64,000 nucleotides of DNA from Onchocerca lupi (Eukaryota; Nematoda; Chromadorea; Rhabditida; Onchocercidae), in contig JAOVVO010000318.1 of assembly GCA_028564675.1 (NCBI GenBank), positions 23,643-87,642 of the forward strand. Reading direction: 5' to 3'. Positions 12,448-25,499 of this stretch are shown piece by piece (within the stretch, counting starts at the first letter, position 1; the number at the start of each line of letters is the position of its first letter). Under the pieces are notes generated by a model. The model worked only from the letters and a program-made list of their open reading frames with translations, had not been told where the DNA came from and did no database searches. Both the position numbers and the translations under genes were made by a program.

Positions 12448-14040
12448 TTTCTTTCTTTCTTATATTCTTTCAAAAATTTTCAATTCATTATTTTTATTAT
12501 TGGATCTAATTTCTAATTCTTTTTTAGGAGGATTTTTAATTTCTTTTCAACTTATTTTCTTCTTTTTTTTTTTCAATTTTCATTTGAATTAATCTTTCAT
12601 CGTATTACTTTTTTAAAATTTAATTTTTTTTTTTTGCTCTTTTTTTGTTTATTTAAATTTTTGAAGTTTTCATTTCATCAAATTTAATCCTATATGTAAC
12701 TTTTTTGCCCGGAAATCTTTCTTTTCATTTTTTTAAAGTTTAATTTTCGATGTTAATATTTATGTTTTTAAATTAACATTTTTATCATCAAATAAATTTT
12801 ATATTTAAATCTAAGCAATCAATATTTTTTTTATTTTTACAGGCATTTGAATATTTATATATTTGGATAGAACTATTCTGCGTATTTCGTTTTCTGCTTA
12901 TTATTATTATTTATTTTTCTTTTTTTTTTTTGAAGTATTTGATTTAGTATCTTTTATAATTAATTAAATTTATTTTCATTTCATTTCATTCATTCATATT
13001 TCATATTTTTTTCTTCATAGTTCAGTCAAATTCTCATCATTCAATGTTTTGATTTGAAATTTAATACAATGATAGGTTAATATTTAATGTATAATATCAT
13101 TACTGTATTAAATGTTTTGAAAAATTTAATTAAAATTTGCAGAAAATTAATATTATGAAAAAATTGAATGTAAATCTACCTAATAACAAATGCCAAAAGA
13201 AATTAACAATTTGATTAAATTGGTATATTTCATTTTTTTTTCAAGTTTCAAATTTACAATTTCTTCCTGGTGAAGGTATTTAACCTTCCATACTTTTTTT
13301 TTTTGTCAGTAAAAAAGAGAATACGAATAATTTTGAACTTGAAATATTTTCATTTGCAAATTTTGAAATTTAAAAAATCATTAGTAAAATTATTGCTGAG
13401 AAATGATATCAAATGAATTTATGAATAAATTTTTCTTTTTATTTACAAAAAAAAAAAAATCTCATTTTAGCATATCATTAATTTGAGAAATGATCTATTG
13501 TCACAGTTCAAAAAGTTTATTTTTTAAAAATTAAATTAATTTCAAACATTTTGATGCTTCTTTTCAAAGTAACAATTAATCAATTGTTAAATTATCAGAT
13601 AGGATGAATTTTCTTCATTCATTTATCATTTCCTTAATGGCAAATAATTCTGATATTTCTGATTTCTCGTCTATGTAAAAAAGGAATTAATTAATTATTA
13701 TTAATTATTAATGGTTTTTCATTTTTATTTTACAAGAAATTTTTGCAATATCATTTCTAGCAAAGCTTTCATATAATCAAGCAAACTGTTTCATAGGAAT
13801 CTCTCTCTTTTTTTTTTTTTTTTTTTTCTAAATCCACTAAATTGATCATTTTTCGCAATTTTAATTGTAAATATTTCAACTTTTATCCTTTTTTCATTTC
13901 TCAGATATATTTTAAATGTTACAGCGGCAAAATTCATTTGATCATTTAAATTGTTGGATAAGCTAAAATTCTTTTCCAGTACATTTCGGAAGATAGAATT
14001 TTGTATTTTATCAAAAAATTTCCATCAATTTATCAGTTTA

Positions 14041-14076
<36 letters not shown>

Positions 14077-16162
14077 TAATCTTTTTAATCATGCAAATTA
14101 TTATTTCAAATAATTGTATGTAATATTGATTGTGGCATATGTTTTGCAAAATAAATGATATGCAAAAGTTTTTGATTAGCAAAATAGCTATTTATGTTTG
14201 ATTATATTATTAGCTATGAAAAATAAGTTACCATAGCAACAAAAATGATTCATTTTGCAATGAAACAATTATTTATTTCTCATTTGATTGCAAAAATTTT
14301 TTGAAATTTATATTTTTGCATGAAAATATCAATTTTATCGAAATTTTCAAAATTAAATTAATCATCAATTATAAATGAATGCATTTATGCGTTAATTGAA
14401 AACCTAATTATATAACTAAATTTTGAAAAAATTTAACGCTTGAATGCGTTCGATGTATGATTTTTTTTTTTTTTTTGCTAAAATTTTTACAAAAAAAAAA
14501 AAAAAATTCATTTTTTTTTTTTTTTATTTTACCAAACTATTTGAAACATACAAAGTAAAGTTTCAAATAATAATAATAATAAAAGAAAAAAATGCTATCA
14601 AAGAAATTAAAGTTAAAGAAAAATGAAAATTATCATAATAATGACATATCTGATGAAATTAGACGATTTGAATTGTTCATTAAAATTCATTTATTAACAA
14701 AATGAAAAATATCTGGTAGAATAGAAGCGTATATAATTGAAAATAATTAGAAAATACTTTAATTTTCATTCATAATCGATTAAACTTTCAAATAATTTAT
14801 TAGCTTAGTAATTAAATATTTGTATTTCTTATTTATGCATTCATTATCGTTTTAATTTTGAAAAAAAACACCAAATATTAAAATTATATGATTTAGTATT
14901 GAAACATATTGTCAAATTAAAATTCAATTTTATTTCAGTTCATGTAATTTTTTTATATTATCAACTATTTTCTATAGGTAAATATTGTCATCCTCAATGT
15001 ATAAATTCGTTAATTAATTTCAAATGCCAAAATTTAAATTCGTTAATTAATTTCAAATACCAAAAATATAAACATTATGAAGGGAGGAAAATAATTTTGC
15101 CAATAAAAAAAAAAAATTTTCAAATTAAATGAATTAAACGAGGAAGAAATTTGTTCGATAAAAAAAAAAAAGAAGTAAAGCCTGCTACATAATATAACAA
15201 TTAAAAATTTAAACTAAAACAAAAATCTCTTAATATTTTTCATCATTTGCAATTATCTGATTTGAACAAACTTGAATAATATACTTTTCAGAATTTTTTT
15301 TTTTTTGAAATTTAATTTCGTTCCAAAATTAAATTAGAAAATTAAAATGAATATTAGAGAGAGAAAAAAAAAAAGAAAGAAATTTCTGATAGAATACAAA
15401 ATTAAATTAGGGAAAAATTTGAAAGTTTTTTATACAAAAAAAAAAAAAAAAAAAAAAATTTTGGAAATTTTTTGAAAATTTTTTTGAAATTTTTGCACAT
15501 TAAAAAATGCTGCAAACTAAATTTTGAGCAAAATATTTCTTCAATTATAAATTATTTTATTTTTTTTTTATAACTCTCTTTTAGTCGAACAAACTGATTT
15601 GAGTTTATTCAAAAATAAATTAAGTACAATGTTCATCATCTAAAGCCAGTGATAATTTTGCCAAAGATTTGTTAAAATTTCATATCAGTGAATATCAGTG
15701 TACGAATTTGATAACTTTTTTCAGCTATTTTTTAAATTTTTTCAAATGCATTGAATCGTTTATAATAAATAAATTTTATTTTAGGGAAAATTTAACTATT
15801 TACCGCCTTGGAGATTTCTTAAAATAAATTAAGAAAATCTACAACTGTCAATTTTTCCAAAATCGGAAATAATTTGGGCAATTTGCAGAAAATGATCTTT
15901 CTAATATTGACATTCATGATTATTTTTATCTAATTAAATAAAAAAGATAATGATAAGAGATAAATTTCCTAGTTTTATTTCATTATCAAAGAAAATTTAT
16001 GAGTGGAAATTTGTAAAGATGTATTATTGATTGAAATTTTCATTAAATCACAATTTAGCATTTATGTAAATGCGTTTTTATAGCATTTTTCCTCTACTAT
16101 ATGTTACGTATCAATAAATATTTATTATCATCTGCTTTATGTAAATATATGTTTTGATCAAT

Positions 16163-16193
<31 letters not shown>

Positions 16194-18157
16194 GAAAAAT
16201 TGAAAGATATTTGAATATTGATATTTTGATTGTTTGATAGCCATTTTTGCAAATAATAAAATGATCAAATGTATGTTTAGAACATTTCAAAATATCAGCT
16301 ATCAACAATAATATTTATCAATAAAATTTAGAACTTATTGTATTTAATAAATTGATAATAAAAAAAAAAAAAAAAAAAAAAAACTTGAAATAAGAAAACC
16401 AAACATTAGTGACCAATTTTTTTTTCTCTTCATTAAATTGTTTTATTAATTAAATTTCACAATTCATTCGTGCATAATTTATAACATTAAAATTAAATTA
16501 TGAAAAGCATAAAAGCAAAATTAATAATAAATTAAAGCATTATGTTAATATAGAGATCATGAAAAATCTTCAACAATTCATTTGCATATTTTTTCTTTTT
16601 TTTGTTACAGAAATTGGATGATTACAATATTTGATATTATCACAAATTCATATGGAAGATGATATGATAATAAAAATTAAGAACTGAATAATGATAATTT
16701 ATAAAGAAACAATAAATATAAATGCATATATTATGTAAAATAATTTGATCGAATTTTATCTTCAAACAGATTTTTATCACACATATCAAAATTTATGTAA
16801 AAGTTAATTTCAACATACTAAAATGGAATTAACAAAAATATTTGAAACAATATTTTATCAATAAAATATTATGGCTAATATGTTTGCTATTATCAGTAAT
16901 TTATAAAAATATCATCATTATCATTATCACTTTATCGTTTATCACTATTCCAAGCCAAATATTTCAACTATCATATTCGATGATGTTGAGCGCCATATCA
17001 TTTTCATCAGGATAAGCGTGATTACTGTTGCTGAATTTGCTTAAATTTTTTGTCTTATTTTCGTTCTATCATGAATTTAATGATAATTTCGAACAGTTTA
17101 ATGGTGATTAATCGATAAGAGCACACCTTTGTTTGCTTGACCGAAATGAAGAAATTTGCTATCATAATCCATTGTAGTTCACTTTTCTAATTGCTAGAAC
17201 TTGATTTGATATAAAAAATAGATTACTTAAAATAACAACTTGTAATTTGAGAATTAATATGATTAAAAATGCATTTCAAATATTTAACGGTGAAAAATGA
17301 AGAAAGAAATTTCAGATAGTACTAGAGGATTTTTGCTGTTCAGCATTGAAAAAAGCATGGAAGTACTTTTATCTTGCTTTTATTTCGTTGAAAATTTCAC
17401 AAAAAATCAAAAAAAAAAATTTAAAAAAAAGCAATGCAATTAAAAAATTAGCAATTCCAAAAAATCTTGGAAGAACTGAAATTATGGCATATCAATTACA
17501 AATACAAAAAAAAAAAAAAAATTATTTCTTGAATATTTTCCGATTATTTATGGCCATATTTAGGATATTTGCAAAAAAAGCTATGCTAACCAAACGAAAC
17601 TCAAAAAAAATTATCAATAGCCAAAACCTGTGTGATTCAAATCACAAAAAATTGAAACTTACCGATGATGGGTACGTTAAAAAAAAAAAAAAAAGAAAAA
17701 AAAAACTTCGCCAAAGATTCATTATTTTCAAATCTTTATCATACTTGCAAATATTTAACTTATTGATAAAGCAATGATGATTTTGTGATTACAAATTTTG
17801 TTAATCTATCGTAGTTAAATATGTTTGAAATAAAATGCAAAAAAAAAAAAAGTAAATATAGCAAGAGGAATCGTTGTAATGATAAAATGATGACAAAATT
17901 CGGCAAACGAACAACAAAACACTAATTATTTTGCTAATATTTTGGAAAATGTAATTGTTTTCATGGAATAATTTGTGAGAATTTTGATTTCGAAATGCTT
18001 TTTCAAAATTTGTCACACACTGAAATATGGACGATTTTTTAGTGTTTGTCGAGATTGAATGATATGATAAAAAATATAAATAATTGCATGCGTAAATTTC
18101 CAAAATGCTTGTTTTTGAGAGGAAAAAAAATCAAAAATAAAATGATTTTTTGATCGA

Positions 18158-18189
<32 letters not shown>

Positions 18190-18948
18190 CATAACAATCA
18201 AATTAGCATTTCATTAATATCGATCGAAGTTTTAGCGTTCATACTGCTATAAACATTTCGGATGATTAAATAGATAAAGTTCGAACTCAACGATTTCGGG
18301 TGATAAACGAAGAAATATTCTGCGGTGAATTTCTATTCGCAAGTTGACATAGAAATGATTTATTTAATGAAAAAAGAAAAGAAATCAAATTTGATATAGA
18401 AAGAAAAGAAATCAAATAATGGTGAGAGTAAATTTTTGGAAAAAACAATCAACCGATAAACCTGAAGAATAGAAAGTACGAAAAATTTCAAATTTCGCTT
18501 GAATTTTGATGCAAATAATTCGAGAATAATTAACAAGATCAGTTACATATGCATTTGTGATGAAATGGTGAAGAAAATTTAAAAGAAAAAAAAAGTTAAA
18601 AAAAAATTTTAAAAAAAAGAAAGAAACAAATATTCTCCGAATGAATCAAAATTTCTTTCTATGCTAAATTTAAGTCATAAAATATATACATAATTTCGCA
18701 AAAAAAAAATATATATATATACAAAAAAAAAAGAAAAAACATATAAATAATTCAAAATGCCAATAATCAGCAAATTAATTACTCTGTTTATTACATTTTA
18801 ATTTAATAGTTCTTTCAAAAATACCATTTTAGCATTTTATTATGCAATTTGATAAGTGCCTGATAACTATCTAATGTAAGATTATTTTTTGCTTTCTGCA
18901 TGAATAATATTTCATCATATGAAGAAATTTGATCTTAATTACCGAAAT

Positions 18949-19020
18949 ATATTACGGTAATTGATAAACAATATATTACTGTAATTGATAAACAATTTAT
19001 TACTGTAATTGATGTAATTG
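18949..19020. repeat. Short tandem repeat, three units of 24 bases
   Basis: Unit ATATTACGGTAATTGATAAA plus CAAT occurs at 18949, 18973 and 18997, with single-base differences. A partial fourth TGTAATTGATAAA follows. Confidence 0.85.
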
Positions 19021-22000
19021 ATAAATAATATTTAATCTGTTCTGTTTGCAATTTCTCGTACAAACTTATTCCGATAGTTTTGAAAGAACCATATTAGTAC
19101 GTTAATATGATCGCATAAAAAAAAAGCTTTAATTAAAAATCACAATTTTATTGATTGGAAGGAAAAAAAACTGCAAATGATGAATAAGGTTATTGCACAA
19201 ATGAATTATTTTCCTAATTTGTCAAATTTGTCATTGAAAATAAGAATTGAAATTTAAATTTCATTAAATTTTCATGATTCGGAAAAAATTTCCGATATTT
19301 CTATATTTCTTCTTTTGATTACTAATGTCTTTTCTAACCTTTATTATCGATTATTGTGAAATTGATAGCATTTGACAAAGTTTGGAGTTATTTGTCTTAT
19401 CAGACCTTATCATTAGAATATTTTCTAGCTATCTGATAATTCTCATTGTTAAATTTTTAGATAAGAAGTTTTCGTTTACTGCTTATTGACTCTCTCAAAG
19501 AAGTTTTTTGGAGCTCTGAGAGTAGTATTTCGTAAACTTTTTAAATCCAAAGAATTTTAATTTCAATCATTTATTTCTCGGGTACCCATAAATCCATAGG
19601 AATATAACATCATAATTGATAGTGTAATTATATTATTCTTCACGATAATAGTATCGGAAAATCGATTTCTCGAGAATGAAAGTAAAAATTGAATTCTCTC
19701 AATTTCTCCATTCTTCATTTAAAAATTCCCTTAAATGAAAATTTAGAATATAAAATATAATTTGTGCAAATGTTGAAATAAAATTACCGGAATATTAATC
19801 ACTTCATAAATTCAATCAGTTAATTAATTCCAATAAGAAAAAACTGTTATTTTTATTGCCGATAGAAGCTGTAACTCATTATATCAATTTTCACTTTGTT
19901 ACAAAAAAAAAAAAAAAAATACTGATAACAGTAGATGTTATCAAGATGATATTGATTCCAGTTATCTGCAAAACAAATCTATATGCATCCTCGTTTGTTC
20001 TTAATGTTTCGAGAATTTCTCAAAATAACATCGAAAGATAGTTTAACTTAAATTTATCAACATAACTTTAAATTTTAATTTGTCAATAAATTAGCGAAAA
20101 AAATTTTTCAGATGTAAAACTGAGGATTTGTTGATCAAAATAGCTTTTGCAATAACTTTCTTCTCTTTTTTTTTTTTTTTTTTTTCATTTTTCCTTATGT
20201 TTTCCCGCTCTTTTAATAATTTTTCATTTCTTTCAAATTTCACAATTTTAAAAAACTTTTATTTTTCTTTTACATTGCATATGCTTTTATTTGTTATTTG
20301 CAATAAACATCAAACATATCGTAATTAGAGTTTTAAAAAATTTTTTTTTCTATTTCTTTATTCTTTTTTCGTCATTTTTTTTTTTTTCAAAACATTGTTC
20401 GTCTTTGTCAGAATTAATTAATCATATCTCTTTATCTTTCTACATTTTTCTTATATAAGTGAAATAACATTGCAGTAAAATAGCTGAACTGAAGCATATC
20501 GGCAGGATATTTACAGAAATCTGAAATTGAAGATAAAAAAATTTTGAAATGCATTAAAAAGACAATATCAAATTTCTAGTTGGTTTTATTGTCCAGCGGT
20601 TTAAATTTTTTTAAAGAAGCAATTGGGAGGAATGATTTAGATGAAATAAAAATATTCAAAAAAAAACTTTAATAAAATAAGATGATTTAAAAATTTTCAT
20701 AAAAATTTGTTGGAATTAGAATGAAATTAAACTTAAAATCAGAATTAAAGCAAATTTTCCAATTATAATTCAAAAATTTTTCATTATATCTCTTTTTTTT
20801 TTTTTGAAAGTTGTTTACAGTATGAAAGTCAATAGAATACGAAGATTTTCATTAATTTTTATTGAATTTCATCGCAAATTGCATTGACATTATTTGTCGA
20901 AAAATTTTCTTTCAGAAATGCAAATTTTCTAATAAATAATTTTTCTTGAAATAATTTTTTATTTTTTATCAAAGATTTTTATGATTTAAATCCAAAATCT
21001 GTGCATTTATCAATGTTTTTCGCAAATATTTTGATGCAAATTGAAAATATAAATCATTACTTGATTAATTTATAAATTATCCCAAAATCATTCAATATTG
21101 AAAAGTGTTAGGGAAGTTTTTTTTTTTTTCTTTTTTTGTAATTATTCTCATACTTAGGCATCATACTTCTCAGATTCAGAATTCTTTAAACAAATGTGAA
21201 AAAGATGAGAATAACCAATTGTTTAGAATTATTTAATTTTGAAAATTTTACATTTCAAAATTCGCATTTTTTGCTTTTTTTTCTTTGTTTTTTGTTTGTT
21301 TATTTGTTTTATATAAAGTTGAGTAAGTTTAATAGTTATTGGAAATTCGACATTGAAATTAACAAAACTTTTGAAACACACTCAACAAAAAAAAAAAAAA
21401 ACCGGCGCTATGAAGAAATACATGATAGATTTAATTAATTGCACAAAATTTGCCAAAAAAAAAAAAAAAAAATTATATTATCAAAACTTCGCTAGTATTA
21501 ATTCAAATGATTCCTACCAATAACAGTAATGACTTCTCCAGACAATAAATTTCGTTTTGATGAAATTCAACAAGTTAAAATTGACTTTTTTCGCGTATGA
21601 ACGCTTCAAATATTAGCCTGCTTGATTACTGAATTCTAATTAATTAACCAAATTAATTTTAATTGATAATATATGCATATATAAAAAATCAACCACATAA
21701 AAGCATTCATTGAATAAATTAACAATTTTTTTCACCCAAATATTATCATTTTTAGGTTAAAAAAAAAAAAAAAAATGAAATGATCCGCATTTGACAGCAA
21801 TCTGTAGATTTTTCATAAGGAATTAACATTAATAGTCAAATAATGCTTGCGTTTCGAAATAAACTTCATATTAGGAACAAAAAAGAAAAAAAAAAAGAGA
21901 AAAATCATTCAAAAATTTATTTTATTTCATGAAAGTAAAAAAAAAAAAAAAACCAAAAAATAGAATGAAATCAGTGAAAAAAATATTTAAGATGATCACA

Positions 22001-22807
22001 TTTCGAATGGAAAATAAAAAAAATTGCCTAAAAATTGGTAATAAAATAGACGAACACTGCATGGTACCAATGAAACAGGAAAAATTTTGTTGACATTTTG
22101 CAAATTACAATCTTTTAATGCAATAAATTCGTGAAGAATAAAGATCAGAATAGCTATAAAACAAAATATAAAAGTAAACTATATTCATCGTTTAATTATG
22201 CTTTAAATTGATTGTTTGTAAGTTTGACAAAAATTGCATGCATTTGTGGTCAATTGTAAATCATTGATTTCTTCGTTGAAAATGCTTTTGTCCTATTTAA
22301 TATCGCCGGATAGATGAAAAAAAAAAAAAAATTAAAATTAAAATTAAAATTGAAAATCGATGATAAACTACTATCATCATCTGATAACAAATGAAAAAAT
22401 GCTATGTTGTAAATTTGTATTCTCAAGTGATCTAATGTCGCAAAAATACGAATTTTTTTTTCTTTTTTTTTTTTTTTGCAGATTAATCGAGAATGAATTA
22501 ATTGTAATTTTTATGATAATTTCTACGAGAATTGCCGTTTTATTCGTATGAATACGAAATGCTTCAATGATTATTTCAGAATTGATTAATCAAGCAATCA
22601 ATGCCATGCTATTTCTAATTACATTCACTCAATTTATTTTGATATTTGGTCAAATGTATGTGAGAAAATTCCAAAATTTCTGAAGAATTAATTTTTTCAG
22701 AATAATTAAAAAAGCCCATAGCTAACTATGTCGCATCTTTTCTTGACATCTTAATATTTTTTTTTAATTTTTTTTCATGTCATTGCTTCCAACTTTCTTA
22801 AATTAAT

Positions 22808-22840
<33 letters not shown>

Positions 22841-22841
22841 T

Positions 22842-22850
22842 AGCTCTTGG
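22842..22850 (+). promoter_or_regulatory. Putative trans-splice acceptor of the serpin mRNA
   Basis: A T-tract of about 30 bases ends in GTAG at 22840-22843, only seven bases (CTCTTGG) before the serpin ATG at 22851. Acceptors this close to a start codon are typical of spliced-leader addition in nematodes. An upstream cis-spliced exon is the alternative. Confidence 0.5.
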
Positions 22851-25381
22851 ATGGAAAATGCACAATTTGATTTTGCTGTTCGTTTGATACGAGAAAGAGC
22901 GCGAAATGGACGATCAGTAATTTTATCACCTGTTTCGATATCAACTGCACTTTTTATGATTTATCATGCAACAGATGATGGTGAAACAAAGCAACGATTG
23001 CAGAAAATTCTTGGAGGAAGTAATTTCAGTTTGCATAAAATATTTTAAATATGACAAATTTATTCTGTTTTTTTTTTTTTTTTTGGGAAAATTAATTCAT
23101 CGTGTAAAAACATTTGAAAAAAAAAAAAAACAAAAACAAAAACATCTGCTTAGCAAACATTTTGCTTATCACCAGAAAATTACCAGTAACTGGTAGATTC
23201 CATGAATGATAATAATCATCGTTTCTAAATTAGTGATAAAATTATCGTTTCTAAAATTAACTGAATTCACTGTTTCAGATGCAAGAAAAATTGAAATTCA
23301 ACGATATTTTGGTAAATTTCTGGCAGATAATATTGGTACAAAAAATAACAACTACATATTGAATATAGCAAATCGTTTTTATGTACAAGAAGGATTTTCT
23401 ATAAAACCAAGCTTTTCCTATATACTTCAATTTTATTACGGTGAAAAATTGCATAATTTTAATTATGAACAAAGAAATCAGCTTGCTCAGGTAATGATCA
23501 ATTTGATAAAAAGTAAAATTGAGAAGAAATGAAAAGAAAAAAAAAAAAAGGGTGAAATCAGGAAAAGAGATAGTAAATGTTAATGTTTTTTAAAATTTTA
23601 AAAAATTTTTATCATTAAAAAATACACAGCATGTAGTTTTATTCATTTCATTTATGATTGCAAAGTATTGATAATTTAATTTTTTTTATTTTTCAGGAAA
23701 TTAATAATTGGCTTTTGGAAAAGATTAATCATAAAATTACGGAATTAATGATAACAACAAATGTTAAGCCAGAAACCAAAATATTGATAATCAATGCAAT
23801 TTATTTTAAAGGTATTTGGAAGGAACAGTTTTCCCGCGAAACCAAATCATTATTTCATATTTCTCATAGCAAAAAGGAAAAAGTAAACATTTTCTTGAAT
23901 TTTATAAATAGAAATATTCATTTGCTCATTTTTGACATTTGTTGTTTGTTTACAATCCGCTTGTAAATACAATGGATTTCAATTATTTAAATCATCCTTC
24001 GTTGATTTATTTGCTTTCTGGTCATTCAAATTAGTTAAATATGTTTATTATTATTCCATTTCTTTTCTTCATTTCCATTCTTTCAGATATCGATTTATTT
24101 GGACATTCAAATTTTTAGGCCATTCAAATTGATTTGAACATGTTTATTATTCTTTCATCATTTTTTTTTTCATTTTTCCATTCTTTCAGATATCAATGAT
24201 GCATTTAAAAGCTAAATTACCATATTATGATGATAATTTCGTGCAAGTTATCAAATTACCTTTTATTGGTGATGAAGTAGAGATGATAATTATATTGCCA
24301 AAAATACGCTTTAATTTATCAAACATTCGTGAAAAGATGACCGGAAAAGATCTTATCATGTATATTAGCAATGCTATTCCAACTGATGTAAAAGTAATTT
24401 AACCAAGTATTTTCTATTTTTCAGCAAATTAATTGAAAATTATTTGTGAAAAAAAGCTAGAATATCATAACTTTTAATAATATGAATCTTTTCAAATATT
24501 CATTTCAATTTCTCTACTTATCGATTTAAACAAAATCACTTATCAGTGAAAAATAGATAAAACGAACAGTAAAAAAAATATTTTCGACAAATGGAATATG
24601 AATAAATTTAGATATGAATAATTAATTACAAATCATAACATTCTAGATTGATTTCTTCACGATTTGAAAAGTTTTCTTTAGTATGTATAAATATATTCTT
24701 GTCGTCTATTTTGTTGTTTTTAATCAATTTTTTTTTTTTATTATTAGTTTGGAAAAATAATTTGAAACAATTTAGAAATAATTCGAAATAATTTTTTTTT
24801 TTTGGTAATTAATTTTTTTTTTGTTCCTTTTTTACCAATTGATTTTTATGCATGTGTTTTGTTGCGCCATTTTAATTACTAGGAAAAAATTTTTGATTGC
24901 TTCTTTGTGAAAAAATTTAAAGAAAGAAAAAATTATTGATGAATCAAATTTGTCATAATTTTAGATAAAATTGCCAAAATTCGGTTTGAGAGAAGAATTA
25001 AATTTGGAAGATATTCTGAAAAAATTTGGCATCATGGATATTTTCAGCAAAAATGCTAATTTAAAAAGGCTTAGTGATGATCCAATTTTCGGTGGCAGTG
25101 CTATACATGATGCTTTTTTTGAGGTTTGTAAAATGTTACAATTTTAAGGATTAAAAATGTAGCTATTCACCTGGATTTCTTCTTTTAATTTACCACTAGA
25201 ATGTTTGCAGGTGAATGAAAGTGGGACAAGAATTGCGGCCGAGATCGCAATCGATTCTTCTGATGTTACATCCAAAAATTTTGCAATATTCAATGCTGAT
25301 CAACCATTTTTGTATTTTATTGTTAAAAATTTACAAATTGTTTTGTTTGCTGGCCAATGTAGCTATTTTTGTTCCTTTTAA
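22851..25381 (+). CDS. Serpin (serine protease inhibitor family), complete, intracellular type
   Basis: Six exons (22851-23019, 23279-23490, 23697-23882, 24190-24393, 24965-25123, 25211-25381) join in phase to give 366 residues, the usual serpin length. Family marks in order: helix A start (NAQFDFAVRLIRE, residues 3-15), SVILSPVSISTALFMIYHA (22-40), NAIYFKGIW (160-168), MMHLKAKLPYYDD with VIKLPFIGDEVEMIIILP in exon 4, and the C-terminal NADQPFLYFIVKN (338-350) and IVLFAGQC. The reactive loop opens with VNESGTRIAAEIA (311-323). The hinge keeps Gly and Thr but has Ile at about P12, Glu at P9 and Ile at P8, where inhibitory serpins carry small residues. P1 is uncertain (Val329 or Ser331) because the loop is about two residues longer than in antitrypsin. 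No signal peptide is visible, so a cytosolic location or non-classical release is likely. Polyadenylation signal at 25466-25471. Confidence 0.95.
24021..24189. repeat. Decayed duplication of the serpin intron 3 acceptor region
   Basis: Around 24023-24090 and 24121-24193 the same order recurs: CATTCAAATT, ATGTTTATTATT, a T-rich stretch, then CATTCTTTCAGATATC. Both copies end in a perfect-looking acceptor (AG at 24085-24086 and 24188-24189). Only the second continues the serpin frame; use of the first soon meets a stop. Confidence 0.75.
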
Positions 25382-25465
25382 AACACTAAATATCTTCTAT
25401 ATTTTGTCAATGATTTTGAATTTTAGAATTCGATCCATCATTTCATGGTTCTTGTATAAATACTC

Positions 25466-25471
25466 AATAAA
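25466..25471 (+). terminator. Serpin polyadenylation signal
   Basis: AATAAA about 85 bases after the serpin stop at 25379-25381, followed by AT-rich sequence. Confidence 0.65.
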
Positions 25472-25499
25472 AATATATCAAACCTTCAGTATCATTTCC

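Larger units (their letters stand above)
10655..22840. other. Twelve-kilobase AT-rich interval without supportable genes
   Basis: The divergent receptor and serpin genes are separated by very AT-rich DNA with many homopolymers. These include A-tracts near 10834-10862, 16166-16191, 16359-16383 and 18164-18189, and T-tracts near 13808-13827 and 14043-14070. Longer ORFs inside (for example 17346-17777) are Lys/Phe/Asn runs made by A and T tracts. Promoters of both flanking genes must lie here, but I recognise no specific element. Confidence 0.6.

Noticed and set aside
17346..17777. 143-codon plus-strand ORF, Lys/Asn/Phe-rich
   Set aside because: It is built from A-tracts, has no splice or start context and no recognisable domain. 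Expected in AT-rich DNA.
24085..24086. First of two acceptors before serpin exon 4
   Set aside because: It leads to a stop soon after and lacks the serpin residues, so the second acceptor was used in the model.
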